A DNA stretch of 51,449 nt, from assembly GCA_964487355.1 (NCBI GenBank), contig CAZAPS010000010.1, forward strand, positions 1 to 51,449. The letters are read 5' to 3'. Origin of the DNA: JAXGYX01 sp964487355 (GTDB lineage Bacteria > Bacillota > Clostridia > Saccharofermentanales > Fastidiosipilaceae). The translations under genes and the position numbers were made by a program. Below the pieces are notes generated by a model. It was not told the DNA's origin and ran no database searches. It was given only the letters and a program-made list of their open reading frames with translations. This document shows, one piece after another, positions 40,229-49,440 of the stretch. Numbering within the stretch: position 1 is the first letter of the stretch; every line of letters begins with the position of its first letter.

Positions 40229-40277
40229 AGCGGGATTGGATGAAACATCGGATCTTGTCAAACGAATTCTCTTTCAT

Positions 40278-40361
40278 CTAATAGCGTGGGCGCGCAAGTG
40301 CCCACGCTATTAGCTTCGCGCCGGACGCGCGCCCACACTATTAGCTTGGCGCCGGGCGAGG
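40278..40361. repeat. Palindrome plus 31-bp tandem repeats
   Basis: A perfect 14-bp inverted repeat (40278–40291 with 40300–40313, 8-nt loop) is built into two tandem 31-bp units, 40300–40330 and 40331–40361, both beginning GCCCAC and sharing CTATTAGCTT and GCGCCGG. The palindrome may serve as terminator for the URO-D gene, though it lacks a T tract. Confidence 0.65.
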
Positions 40362-40447
40362 ACTAGGCGGTGCCGGTTATCGGTGGCGAAGTCAGATGAA
40401 TTTTGTTAAGGTCAAACAATCAACAACGAGGAAAGGCGGACGAAGTG

Positions 40448-41092
40448 ATGAAATACGTGTTGTGCTATGGGGATTCGAATACGAGGGGCGCCTCGCCGGA
40501 CGATTCGCCGCGCTACGATTTTGCGGTAAGGTGGCCGGGTGTTTTGCAACGTGAGTTGCCGGATCAGATCCATGTGTACGAGAATGGGCTGGGCGGCAGG
40601 ACGACGACCTTCACCGACGATGTCGAGCCGGGACGAAACGGCAGACTGGCGTTGGAGCCGGTTTTGGATGTGAGTTGTCCGCTGGACCTGGTCATCCTGA
40701 TGCTCGGAACCAATGACTGCAAGGATCGGTTTTCCAACCACTCCGCCTGGGATGTGGCCGAAGGCATGCGACTGCTGGTCAAGTCGGCGCGGAATACACG
40801 CTGGGGAAAAGATGAAGAGCGGATGCCCCGCGTCCTGGTCGTCTCTCCTGCTAAACTGGGGGATGACTTGAGACGCTCCTCACTCAATATGATGTTCTCC
40901 AAATCATCCGCCAAAAAATCCGCCGAGTTGGCGGAGCTGTATAAGCGGGTGGCCGCCGAGGAAGGGGTGGATTTCATGGACGCCGCCCGGTTTGTCGGCA
41001 CAGGCAAAGACAGCGTCCATCTTGACACCGCGGCGCATCAGACGCTGGGCAAAGCCATGGCGGAACAGGTGAGACGAATCTTGGCGTTGTGA
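40448..41092 (+). CDS. SGNH/GDSL-family hydrolase (arylesterase-like)
   Basis: 214 residues. Block I CYGDSNTRG holds the catalytic Ser (~9), block III is LGTNDCKDRF, and block V DSVHLDTAAH holds Asp and His. No signal peptide, so cytosolic. Close in layout to bacterial arylesterase/acetylesterases that deacetylate sugars. ATG 40448; the ribosome site GGAAAGG is somewhat distant. The last codons and stop lie inside the tandem repeat at 41086. Confidence 0.85.
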   Translation: MKYVLCYGDSNTRGASPDDSPRYDFAVRWPGVLQRELPDQIHVYENGLGGRTTTFTDDVEPGRNGRLALEPVLDVSCPLDLVILMLGTNDCKDRFSNHSAWDVAEGMRLLVKSARNTRWGKDEERMPRVLVVSPAKLGDDLRRSSLNMMFSKSSAKKSAELAELYKRVAAEEGVDFMDAARFVGTGKDSVHLDTAAHQTLGKAMAEQVRRILAL

Positions 41093-41208
41093 GCCTGTAC
41101 CACCGTCATAAGGCATTATGGGCCTGGACCGCCGTCATCATTCAACAGACGTTGTGAGCCTGTACCACCGTCATAAGGCATTATGGACCTGGAACGCAGT
41201 CATCAGAC
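41086..41208. repeat. Tandem duplication with 36-bp identical core
   Basis: GTTGTGAGCCTGTACCACCG and the next 16 bases are identical at 41086–41121 and 41151–41186, a 65-bp period. Beyond the core the copies stay alike to GTCATCA, and copy 2 lacks TTCAACA. A third start, GTTATGCG, follows at 41209. Each unit holds CATAA–GGCA–TTATG, a small hairpin. The duplication fills the gap between convergent stops at 41092 and 41210. Confidence 0.75.
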
Positions 41209-41209
41209 G

Positions 41210-41962
41210 TTATGCGTCGGGATTGCCTTCATCATCGGAAAAGACATACCGTCCGCGACGGCGGGTTCGGTTTCCGTATTGGATCGCCTCGACCGGGCAG
41301 TGATGGATGCACGCCATGCAGTGGACACAGTTTCCATTCCAGGTCGGTTTTATCGGATCCAGATGAATGTTGCGCGTTGGGCAGACCGACACACAGCGTC
41401 CACAGGAGACACAGCTGTCATCGGCTTTGAATTTCTTATCTTTGCTGATCAGTTTGAATAGAGGAGGGATGAAGCGGGTCAGCCATCTGTCCGGCGCTTT
41501 GTCACGGATTGGAAAGACCGACTCTTTGCGGGTGATTTGCGCGCAGATTATCGGCAGCGCTTCTTTGGCTTGAGCGATTTTCTTCGCCGCCGGTCCGTGC
41601 TCGTCGACATTGAACAAAGGAATATATGAGTTGGGCATCGCGATGCCATAGCCGCTGTCCAGCCGGACACTCTTCGCCAGCCACTTGAGCGCCGCGCCGG
41701 GGGAGTCGCCATAGGTGCAGACGGCGAACACGAAGGCCGTCGGATCCACCGAAAGCTGATCGATGAACTCAAGAAACAGGCCGGGCGCCGACCAGGCGTG
41801 CACCGGGAAAACCAACCCCAGTGTTTCATCGGCTTCGATCGGTTCGGGCACCAAAAAATCGCCATCGTCAGCGATGATGGAGCGCGCGCGATCACCTGTC
41901 GCGGCTGCGATTTGGCGAGCCACCCAGGCGGAGTTGCCGGTGGCGGAAAAATAATAAATCAT
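41210..41962 (-). CDS. EFR1-type flavodoxin–ferredoxin fusion protein
   Basis: 250 residues. The N-terminus YYFSATGNSAWVAR is a flavodoxin FMN-phosphate loop; the C-terminus has two 4Fe-4S motifs, CVSCGRCVSVCP and CVHCMACIHHCP. This EFR1 arrangement is common in Clostridia and probably passes electrons between flavin and Fe-S partners. ATG 41962 has AGAGGTGAT upstream. The stop lies against the tandem repeat. Confidence 0.9.
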   Translation of the reverse strand: MIYYFSATGNSAWVARQIAAATGDRARSIIADDGDFLVPEPIEADETLGLVFPVHAWSAPGLFLEFIDQLSVDPTAFVFAVCTYGDSPGAALKWLAKSVRLDSGYGIAMPNSYIPLFNVDEHGPAAKKIAQAKEALPIICAQITRKESVFPIRDKAPDRWLTRFIPPLFKLISKDKKFKADDSCVSCGRCVSVCPTRNIHLDPIKPTWNGNCVHCMACIHHCPVEAIQYGNRTRRRGRYVFSDDEGNPDA

Positions 41963-42031
41963 CAGATCACCTCTGTTTTGTGTTTGCCGCCACGCCAAGA
42001 CGCGCGAGGCCGATGACGAAAAAGCTGTCGA

Positions 42032-42859
42032 TTATGGGTTGTGGATGCCGGTCAAATCTTTGATGACTTCGCTCGACAGGATCAAACCGGCGACCGACGG
42101 CACAAAAGCGGTGCTGCCCGGAGCGCGACGTCGGTGCCGAGTCTCGACAATTTTCTCCTCGTCTGTTTTGCCGTCACCTGATTTGTTATGAAAGCCGGCT
42201 TCAGCGGCTCCGGTTTCAGTGGTCCCGACTATGGCAGTGGACAACTCAGAGGGTTCATAATTGTCGGCGACAGGCAGAGGAGACTCTTTGGAATAAACAA
42301 CTTTTAGATGTTTGAGGCCTCGTTTGCGCAATTCCCTGCGCATGACTTTCGCCAGTGGACAGACCGAGGTCTTGGCGATGTCCGCGACTTCAAGCGCAGT
42401 GGGATTGATCTTGTTGCCCGCGCCCATCGAACTGATCAGCGGGACACCCGCCTGACCGGCCCGGACAGCGAGCTCGATTTTCCCCGTGACGGTGTCGATG
42501 GCGTCGATGATGTAATCATATTGACCAAAATCAAACTCAGCGGCGGTCTCGGGCGTGAAAAAAACCTTGAACACGCGCACCGTCGCGGCGGGATTGATGT
42601 CGGCGATCCGTTCGGCGGCGACATCCACCTTGAATCGGCCCAGCGTCCGGTGGGTAGCGATGATCTGGCGATTGAGGTTGGATAATTCGACCTTGTCGTG
42701 GTCGATCAAATCAAGGGCGCCGATTCCGCTTCTCGCCAGCGCCTCGGCTGCGTGACCGCCGACACCACCGATGCCGAACACCGCGATGCGGGAGTCGCGC
42801 AGCTTGCGCATCGCCGCCTCGCCAAACAACAACTCGGTCCTCGAAAACTGATTGTCCAT
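42032..42859 (-). CDS. tcdA: tRNA threonylcarbamoyladenosine dehydratase TcdA (ThiF/E1-like)
   Basis: 275 residues. ATP-binding AVFGIGGVGGHAAEALARSG near residue 28–47, LIDHDKVELSNLNRQI and DAIDTVTGKIEL match the E1-like/TcdA family, which cyclises t6A in tRNA to ct6A. ATG 42859 follows GGAGGCGACA. It starts 12 bp after the LarE stop on the same strand, so the two are co-transcribed. A KSGDGKTDEEKIVETRHRR region near 230 looks like a loop insertion. Confidence 0.88.
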   Translation of the reverse strand: MDNQFSRTELLFGEAAMRKLRDSRIAVFGIGGVGGHAAEALARSGIGALDLIDHDKVELSNLNRQIIATHRTLGRFKVDVAAERIADINPAATVRVFKVFFTPETAAEFDFGQYDYIIDAIDTVTGKIELAVRAGQAGVPLISSMGAGNKINPTALEVADIAKTSVCPLAKVMRRELRKRGLKHLKVVYSKESPLPVADNYEPSELSTAIVGTTETGAAEAGFHNKSGDGKTDEEKIVETRHRRRAPGSTAFVPSVAGLILSSEVIKDLTGIHNP

Positions 42860-42871
42860 TGTCGCCTCCAC

Positions 42872-43705
42872 CTACTTGAGAAGAACCCGGTTCATGCTGC
42901 CGGACTCATAGCCGCCTAAATCCAATGTCACATAGGAGAAACCGAGCTCCACCAGTGCGCGGTTTACATCGCCGGCGAGGCCGGACGCGCACAGCCGATC
43001 CATCTCCTCGGGCAACAATTCGATACGGGCGAGTTCGCCGTGCGCGCGCACCCTGACCTGCTGAAAGCCAAGGTCCAGCAGGAACTGCTCGGCTTGTCCG
43101 ACCATTTTAAGCTTTTGCTCGTCGATCGGTTCGCCGTAGACGAAACGGGTCGCAAGACAGGCGTAAGATGGTTTGGCCGCTGTGGGCAGTCCAAGGTCTT
43201 CGGAAAGCGAGCGGATGTCCGCCTTGTTCAGGCCGACCTCGCGGAGCGGGCTGCGAATGCCGAGCTCTTTTAATGCGCGCAGACCCGGCCGAAAATCATC
43301 GCTGTCATCGAGGTTGGACCCTTCGATGACATAAGACAGACGATTGTCAGCGGCGATTTTACAGATCTGATCGAAGATCGCTTTTTTACAAAGATAACAA
43401 CGCTCGGGCGGATTTTCGGAAAAACCCTCGATCGCGAACACATCCAGGTCGAACACAATCTGGCGGATGCCTTCCGTTTCACAAAACAAGCGTGCCTCTT
43501 CGCTTTCGCGGTCGGGAAAGGTGGTTGTGCGACAGGTGGCCGCCACGACTTTGTCACCCAATGTGCCATGGGCTACCTTCAGTAAAAACGTGGAGTCGAC
43601 TCCACCGGAGAACGCGACCAGCACGCTGCCCATCTTGAGCAGAAGATTTCGCAATTCGGTTAAGCTTTGTCGCGGGTCGTTGGGCGTCGAATCGGAGTGT
43701 GTCAT
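42872..43705 (-). CDS. larE: ATP-dependent sacrificial sulfur transferase LarE
   Basis: 277 residues. PP-loop AFSGGVDST near 34–42, CYLCKKAIF, EGSNLDDSDDFRPGL and SYACLATRF, whose Cys is the sulfur-donating residue in the best known LarE. It makes the pincer ligand of the nickel cofactor of lactate racemase, with LarB and LarC. Neither larA, larB nor larC is in the window. Divergent from mnmA across 111 bp. RBS is GAGG. Confidence 0.9.
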   Translation of the reverse strand: MTHSDSTPNDPRQSLTELRNLLLKMGSVLVAFSGGVDSTFLLKVAHGTLGDKVVAATCRTTTFPDRESEEARLFCETEGIRQIVFDLDVFAIEGFSENPPERCYLCKKAIFDQICKIAADNRLSYVIEGSNLDDSDDFRPGLRALKELGIRSPLREVGLNKADIRSLSEDLGLPTAAKPSYACLATRFVYGEPIDEQKLKMVGQAEQFLLDLGFQQVRVRAHGELARIELLPEEMDRLCASGLAGDVNRALVELGFSYVTLDLGGYESGSMNRVLLK

Positions 43706-43816
43706 CTGAACGGGTCCTCTTTCTTTGTTTATGGATCATCATTTTATCATGGATCTGGTATATAATTTTCAATTGCGACAATAACGTTTGTCAGCAGGCT
43801 GTACGCGAGGAGCGAT

Positions 43817-44869
43817 ATGAAAAAAGTATTGATCGCCATGAGCGGCGGGGTGGACTCCGCTGTGACGGCTTATTTATTAAAAGAACAAGGTTACGACTGT
43901 GTGGGCGTGATGATGCGACTGCATGAATCGGCCATCGACAAAAACCGCGATGTGGATGACGCCCGCGCGACGGCGGATAAGCTCGGCATTTCGTTCCACG
44001 TCCACGATCTGACAAAAGAGTTTAAAGAACAGGTCATCGAGCGTTTTGTCAGATCATATGAGCGGGGCCTCACGCCCAACCCCTGCGTCAACTGCAATCG
44101 GGATATGAAGTTTGGCAAGCTGTTTGAATATGCGGACGAATTGGGCTGCTCGCATGTGGCGACCGGGCATTACGCTCGCGTCGCTCACGCGCCTGACAAG
44201 GACAGGTGGTTGCTCAAAAAAGGGAAGGACGAGTCGAAAGATCAAAGCTATGTGCTGTACAACCTGACTCAGGAACAGCTGGCGCGCACGCAGCTGCCGT
44301 TGGGCGAGTTCGATAAAGAACAGGTGCGGGCGCTGGCTGTGGCCAATGGACTGGTGAACCCGAATCGTCCGGATAGTCAAGACATCTGTTTCATCCCGGA
44401 CGGTGACTATGTTCAATTTCTGACTGACTATAGAGGGCGGCAGTATCCATCCGGAAAATTCATCGATAAACACGGCGAGGAACTGGGTGAGCACAAGGGG
44501 ATTGTCCGCTATACCGTCGGTCAGCGAAAAGGACTGGGTGTGTCGCATACCGAAAAATTATTTGTGAGCGCGAAATCAGCCGAGGACAATACCGTGACAC
44601 TGGTGGAAAAGGCCGACCTGGTCACTCATTCGCTGATCGCCACTGAGCTGAATCTGATCGACCGCGAGCGATTCAGCGAACCGACCCGGGTCGCCGTGCG
44701 GACCCGCTATCACCAAGTCGAGCGCGACGCGATCGTGGAGCAACTGGACGATACCTCGATTCGGGTGAACTTTGTCCATCCCCATGGGGCGGTCGCGCCG
44801 GGACAATCGGTCGTGATGTACGACGGCGAGGTTGTGGTGGGTGGCGCCACGATCCTACGGGCGGAATAA
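43817..44869 (+). CDS. mnmA: tRNA-specific 2-thiouridylase MnmA
   Basis: 350 residues. PP-loop MSGGVDSAV at 9–17, NPCVNCNRDMKFG (catalytic Cys), GHYARV, and QDICFIPDGDY (second Cys), with a C-terminal beta-barrel. It thiolates U34 of Lys, Glu and Gln tRNAs. RBS GAGGAG precedes ATG 43817. A TATAAT at 43761–43766 may be its –10. No cysteine desulfurase gene adjoins. Confidence 0.95.
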   Translation: MKKVLIAMSGGVDSAVTAYLLKEQGYDCVGVMMRLHESAIDKNRDVDDARATADKLGISFHVHDLTKEFKEQVIERFVRSYERGLTPNPCVNCNRDMKFGKLFEYADELGCSHVATGHYARVAHAPDKDRWLLKKGKDESKDQSYVLYNLTQEQLARTQLPLGEFDKEQVRALAVANGLVNPNRPDSQDICFIPDGDYVQFLTDYRGRQYPSGKFIDKHGEELGEHKGIVRYTVGQRKGLGVSHTEKLFVSAKSAEDNTVTLVEKADLVTHSLIATELNLIDRERFSEPTRVAVRTRYHQVERDAIVEQLDDTSIRVNFVHPHGAVAPGQSVVMYDGEVVVGGATILRAE

Positions 44870-44963
44870 AACCGCGCCCGGAGCGGACGCAGCTTGGGTC
44901 GAAAAATCATATGTTTCGGGATGGTTGATTCTAGTTTGCCGGTCGGCTCAACGATGGACGATC

Positions 44964-45716
44964 TTAAAACGAAGAGGCGAGGATCTCACCGTCGAGCGAG
45001 AGCGTGACGATTTGCCAGGGAATCATCTTGCCGCTTCCTTTGAGCGCCTCTTTGGCGGCGTACTCAATTCCGCCACAGCAGGGCACCTCCATGCGCAACA
45101 CAGTGACACTCTTGATGTTGTTCAATTCAAAAATGCGCTGTAACTTATGCTGATACTCGATCGCGTCCAATTTCGGACAGCCGATCAAGGTCACCTTGCC
45201 TTTCATGAAATCCTCATGAATGTTTGGATAAGCATAGGCGGTGCAGTCGGCGGCGATCAACAAATCGGCTCCATCAAAATAATCGCCGTTTTCCATCGCC
45301 AGTTTGATCTGAACCGGCCACTGTTTCAGCTGCGACTTGCGCGCGGGCGCGGCGGCTGAATCTGTCGCCGAAGGAGCTTGAGCGGCGGCCGGAGCGGGGA
45401 TCTCGGGCGTGCCGTGGTAAGTGCCGGGCTCCATTTTAAGACGCGGATCGTGTTCCAATGTTTTGCCATCTTTCTCGAGCGCTTGCACGGTCTTTTCAAA
45501 ATCGAATTTGCGAGCGGCTTGTTTGACCACTGTGATCGCTCCGGTCGGACATTCGGGCAGACAATCTCCCAGTCCGTCACAATACTCGTCGGAGACCAGT
45601 TTCGCCTTGCCATCAATCATCTGCAAGGCGCCTTCGGAGCACGCCAATATACAAATCCCACAGCCGTTGCATTTGTCTTCGTCGATTTGAACCAAATTTC
45701 TCATTACTTCTGCCAT
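44964..45716 (-). CDS. 4Fe-4S dicluster protein with C-terminal CCGG domain
   Basis: 250 residues. Two cluster motifs at the N-terminus: CNGCGICILAC and CDGLGDCLPECP. An Ala/Pro-rich linker (PAPAAAQAP) leads to a C-terminal domain with DLLIAADCTAYAYPN and VLRMEVPCCGGIEYA. Such proteins occur widely in Clostridia; an electron-transfer or redox-sensing role is likely but untested. RBS GTGAGG, ATG 45716. Convergent with mnmA. Confidence 0.82.
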   Translation of the reverse strand: MAEVMRNLVQIDEDKCNGCGICILACSEGALQMIDGKAKLVSDEYCDGLGDCLPECPTGAITVVKQAARKFDFEKTVQALEKDGKTLEHDPRLKMEPGTYHGTPEIPAPAAAQAPSATDSAAAPARKSQLKQWPVQIKLAMENGDYFDGADLLIAADCTAYAYPNIHEDFMKGKVTLIGCPKLDAIEYQHKLQRIFELNNIKSVTVLRMEVPCCGGIEYAAKEALKGSGKMIPWQIVTLSLDGEILASSF

Positions 45717-45849
45717 GACAACCTCACAATTTTAGGATTATTTTTCGCAATACAGCATAACATGATCGGCAAATCAAGTCGTAACACGGGCAACAGTTTT
45801 GCCATCGTTGACCACAAAGACGAGAATGATGATCCGGACGTCCGCCCGT

Positions 45850-46710
45850 TCATCGTTTGCATGAATCGGGCAGTTCGTCCAACAGCAACTGGGCATAGGA
45901 AAAGTAGCCGGACTGTGTCGGATGCACGCCGTCCGAGCGCAACACGCCCGGATGGTCCGACACATATGCGCGCCAGTCGATCACGTGCAGATTATCGTGT
46001 CGGCTTGCCGCGTTCGCCCAGGTTTGATTGACCGAACCTTCCCAGGAGCGGGCGACAACCACGTTCATCGCGAAGACCGTTCGCCCGTCGGCCAGATCCA
46101 TGATGGTGTCGATTTGCCCGTTGTCGATCGGACCGTTCGAACCCAGTGACACCAGCAGGATGTCGCCCAGCTTGTCTTGCTCGATGATCGAGCGCAGAAA
46201 GGCGATTCCCTCGTCCATCTGTATGCCCACCTGTGTCTGAACATTGAAATCCTTTAGTGCGGACCTAAGGTGAGGCGTCGCTCCGACCATCAGAGAGTCA
46301 CCCACCGCGGTTACGCTGGTGGCGCCGCTCAAGGGCTTGCTTTTCGAATTTGAACGGGGCGAGGGATACCGTTCGGTTGAAACGGTTGTGACGTCCGGCA
46401 ATCCAACCGTCCGCGGATCCGGCGGATTAAACGCGTCCGCCATGATGAGCGTCTCATTCGATTCGCCGGTCGCCCTCGAAAGTTCGCTCGTTTCGGCTTC
46501 ACGCTCGGTGGAGTCGGCGCCGGTTCGCTCGCTCATGAGGTTAAACGGAACAACCAACGCGGCGATCAAAACACAGATGATCACGACATGTTGATGCACA
46601 CGACCTTTTGGCGCCAAAGATTGATCAGTCAAAATTTTTCCCTCAACTCTTAGCCTTATCTGACCGCTCACGGGGTATTTGGCGGTCGAAGATGCAGTGG
46701 CCGAACTCAT
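45850..46710 (-). CDS. Membrane-anchored SGNH-hydrolase domain protein
   Basis: 286 residues. A membrane segment (HVVIICVLIAALVVPFNLM, ~40–58), a Ser/Thr/Glu-rich linker, then an SGNH domain as at the extracellular C-terminus of OatA-type acyltransferases: AVGDSLMVGA (Ser), SLGSNGPID and RSDGVHPTQSGY (Asp/His). The membrane acyltransferase half itself is missing. It may transfer or remove O-acetyl groups on cell wall glycans. The start may instead be TTG 46632, which has GAGGG upstream; ATG 46710 has none. Confidence 0.78.
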   Translation of the reverse strand: MSSATASSTAKYPVSGQIRLRVEGKILTDQSLAPKGRVHQHVVIICVLIAALVVPFNLMSERTGADSTEREAETSELSRATGESNETLIMADAFNPPDPRTVGLPDVTTVSTERYPSPRSNSKSKPLSGATSVTAVGDSLMVGATPHLRSALKDFNVQTQVGIQMDEGIAFLRSIIEQDKLGDILLVSLGSNGPIDNGQIDTIMDLADGRTVFAMNVVVARSWEGSVNQTWANAASRHDNLHVIDWRAYVSDHPGVLRSDGVHPTQSGYFSYAQLLLDELPDSCKR

Positions 46711-46881
46711 TCCGACAGATTTCTTCTGACATTATAGACTAGATGGACCGGCAAATAGTTTAAGCGACTATAATTTAACGATTGGTGTCGATTTCAGATC
46801 GCTATTAAAATGACTTTCCGCGACCCTTTTGAATCGATACAATAAAAGCAACCCGATCCGTTTATGGACAAAGGAGAGATC

Positions 46882-47553
46882 ATGCACATACAGGTCACTG
46901 AACTCGATCCATTTGAGGTGGAAACGGCCGAGCGGGAGGCGCGTGAGTTTTACGCTGAGGCGCTGCCGGCGCTGCGCCGAGCCGAAGCGATGCTGCTTGA
47001 TGAGCTGCAGCGGTTTAGCTCGAATCGGAAGATGAAAGATGGTTTTGATCCCATCGACCACTGCAAGTCGCGCATTAAGACGCCGCAGAGCATGAAACGA
47101 AAGCTGCTCGAACGAGGATTGCCGGTCGATCGGGAGACAGCGCTGACGGCGGTCAATGACGCAGTGGGCGTACGTGTGGTCTGCTATTTCACCGACGATA
47201 TCTATCGGATCGTGGATTATCTCAAAGAGCATCAAGACTGGGAGATCGTCAAGGACTATGACTATGTCGCCCATCCCAAACCAAACGGTTATCGAAGCTA
47301 TCACCTTGTGATCCGTCCGCGCAGCGGTGTCGCCGCCGGCGTACTGGTGGAAGTGCAGATTCGAACGCTGGTGATCGATTGCTGGGCGAGCCTGGAGCAC
47401 ACCTTGAAATATAAGAAAAGTGTCGCGCATGAGGAACAGATGAGAGACGAGCTGAGGCGTTGCGCGAACGAGCTCGCTTCGATGGACCGCTCCATGTTGG
47501 CTTTGAGAAATTTGATTTTGAAAAAAGATGATTCATCGGATCCGACAATATAG
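46882..47553 (+). CDS. Small alarmone synthetase, RelA/SpoT (p)ppGpp synthetase domain
   Basis: 223 residues with only the synthetase domain. RIKTPQSMKRKLLERG, then NDAVGVRVVCYFTDDIY, KPNGYRSYHLVI and VEVQIRT (catalytic Glu) are present; there is no HD hydrolase or regulatory region. It makes (p)ppGpp or pGpp. ATG 46882 follows AAAGGAGAGATC. It resembles the single-domain GTP pyrophosphokinases of Firmicutes such as RelQ/RelP, but cannot be assigned to either by eye. Confidence 0.88.
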   Translation: MHIQVTELDPFEVETAEREAREFYAEALPALRRAEAMLLDELQRFSSNRKMKDGFDPIDHCKSRIKTPQSMKRKLLERGLPVDRETALTAVNDAVGVRVVCYFTDDIYRIVDYLKEHQDWEIVKDYDYVAHPKPNGYRSYHLVIRPRSGVAAGVLVEVQIRTLVIDCWASLEHTLKYKKSVAHEEQMRDELRRCANELASMDRSMLALRNLILKKDDSSDPTI

Positions 47554-47619
47554 TAAACTAATAGATGGGCGTCGTGACCCTTTAACGCGACAGCAAATGA
47601 TATGAATAGAGGGAAATGT

Positions 47620-48894
47620 ATGACAAGAATTGAAACTCAGGCGATCCACGAAGGATGGAAGCCAAAACAAGGTGAGCCGCGACAGGTTCCGATTTATCAA
47701 AGCACGACATTTAAATATGACACCAGTGCGGCGATGGGCGCGCTGTTTGATCTCGAGGCAAGTGGATATTTCTACACCCGTCTACAAAACCCCACCAACG
47801 ACGCGGTGGCGGCCAAGATCTGCGCGATGGAGGGTGGAGCGGCCGCGATGCTCACCTCATCGGGGCAGGCGGCGAATCTGTTCGCCATCTTCAACATCTG
47901 CGAGGCGGGTGATCATTTCATCAGCTCCTCCTCGATTTACGGCGGAACCTACAACCTGTTCGGCGTGACCATGAAAAAAATGGGCATTGAATGTACTTTT
48001 GTCGATCAGGACGCGCCGGTTGAAGAACTGGTCAAGGCGTTTCGCCCCAACACCAAGCTGGTTTTCGGCGAGACGATCACCAACCCAACTGTGAGTGTGT
48101 TCGATTTTGAGAAATTTGCGAAACTGGCGCACGATCATGGTGTGCCGCTGATCGTGGACAACACCTTCGCGACACCGATCAACTGCCGTCCGTTTGAATG
48201 GGGCGCGGATATCGTGACCCACTCGACCACCAAATACATGGATGGTCATGGGGTCGGAGTCGGTGGCTGCATTGTGGACAGCGGAAACTTTGACTGGATG
48301 GCGCACAAAGAGCGTTTCCCGGGATTGACCACGCCGGACGCGTCCTATCATGGCCTGACGTTTGCCGAAAGCTTTGGCAAAGGCGCCTTCATTACCAAGG
48401 CGACCGCTCAGCTGATGCGTGACCTGGGGGCGATTCAGTCTCCACAAAACGCCTTTTATTTGAATGTCGGTCTGGAGACGTTGCATCTGCGTATGGAGCG
48501 ACATTGCCAAAACGCGCTCGCCGTTGCCAAGATGCTGGCCGCCAACGAGCATGTCGCCTGGATCAACTATCCGGATCTCGAACAGGATCCATCTTATGAG
48601 CTGGCGAAAAAATATCTGCCCAACGGCTCTTGTGGCGTACTGGCGTTCGGCTTAAAAGGCGGCAGGGAGGCGGAGGTGAAGTTTATGGATCAATTGAAAC
48701 TCATCTCGATCGTCACCCACGTGGCGGACAGCAGATCCTGTCTGCTGCATCCGGCCAGCCACACCCACAGGCAGCTTAGTGATGAGCAGCTGATCGAGGC
48801 CGGCGTGAAACCGGATCTGATCCGCCTTTCGATCGGCATCGAAAACGTCGACGATCTGCTGGAAGATTTGGGTCAGGCGCTCGCGGCGCTCTAG
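47620..48894 (+). CDS. metY: O-acetylhomoserine sulfhydrylase (MetY-type)
   Basis: 424 residues. Cys/Met-metabolism PLP enzyme: SGQAANLFAI, ETITNPTVSVFDFEKF, VDNTFATPI and the PLP Lys in THSTTKYMDGHG. The length and SRSCLLHPASHTHRQLS ending fit MetY rather than cystathionine enzymes. It makes homocysteine from O-acetylhomoserine and sulfide. ATG 47620 follows GAGGGAAATGT. Single-gene unit closed by the terminator at 48953. Confidence 0.92.
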   Translation: MTRIETQAIHEGWKPKQGEPRQVPIYQSTTFKYDTSAAMGALFDLEASGYFYTRLQNPTNDAVAAKICAMEGGAAAMLTSSGQAANLFAIFNICEAGDHFISSSSIYGGTYNLFGVTMKKMGIECTFVDQDAPVEELVKAFRPNTKLVFGETITNPTVSVFDFEKFAKLAHDHGVPLIVDNTFATPINCRPFEWGADIVTHSTTKYMDGHGVGVGGCIVDSGNFDWMAHKERFPGLTTPDASYHGLTFAESFGKGAFITKATAQLMRDLGAIQSPQNAFYLNVGLETLHLRMERHCQNALAVAKMLAANEHVAWINYPDLEQDPSYELAKKYLPNGSCGVLAFGLKGGREAEVKFMDQLKLISIVTHVADSRSCLLHPASHTHRQLSDEQLIEAGVKPDLIRLSIGIENVDDLLEDLGQALAAL

Positions 48895-48952
48895 GTTTCG
48901 GCGCCGACCGAACCGACTGAAGGGCGACAGTTGCCCGGCATGTCCAAACTAC

Positions 48953-48995
48953 AAAAAAGACGGTTCACCATGTAGTGGTGTGAACCGTCTTTTTT
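48953..48995 (+). terminator. Rho-independent terminator of metY
   Basis: Perfect 16-bp stem AAAAAAGACGGTTCAC (48953–48968) with its complement at 48980–48995 and a T run at the end. The A run also makes it work for the minus-strand lipoprotein transcript. Confidence 0.92.
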
Positions 48996-49031
48996 AGTTA
49001 AGCGCGGTGACGCCATTCGAGCGCCGCGATG

Positions 49032-49274
49032 TCAATCCAACTGTAGCGCGCCGGTTTCGGACGAGTTACTCTTGCCGTGCTCTTTTCGCGTCGCGGAATC
49101 ACTTTGCAGGGACTGCCCGATCCGTTCCAACTCGCTGACCGCGGATTCTAATTCTTGATTTACCTCTTTTTTTTGATGCTGAACGCTCTCGCTCAAATCC
49201 TTTGTGGTGGATCGGCAGGCGGTCACGCTCACAGACATCAAAATGGCAAGAGACCAGGTCACCAGTTTTTTCAT
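49032..49274 (-). CDS. Small predicted lipoprotein
   Basis: 80 residues. Signal peptide MKKLVTWSLAILMSVSVTAC with Cys20 as lipid site, then a hydrophilic helical segment (KKEVNQELESAVSELERIGQ) and a Ser-rich tail. No known domain recognised. RBS GAGGATAT before ATG 49274, and a TATAAT on the minus strand at 49353–49348. Divergent from the lipase-like gene. Confidence 0.7.
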   Translation of the reverse strand: MKKLVTWSLAILMSVSVTACRSTTKDLSESVQHQKKEVNQELESAVSELERIGQSLQSDSATRKEHGKSNSSETGALQLD

Positions 49275-49440
49275 TTTATATCCTCATCAGCAGTAGTAGA
49301 ATGGAACAAATCATGAAAATTTGTTTACCATGCTTTATTTGGCTGACATTATACTTGAAACAACTTCCGGATTGTCGTGAGTCCGGCAAGTTTATGAAAA
49401 ATTGAGCAACTATCACAAGACTGAAAGGACAGGACGATTT

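Noticed and set aside
39347..40261. A 304-codon minus-strand frame opposite the second URO-D gene
   Set aside because: Composition is typical of an antisense shadow; the plus-strand gene has clear motifs and a strong ribosome site.
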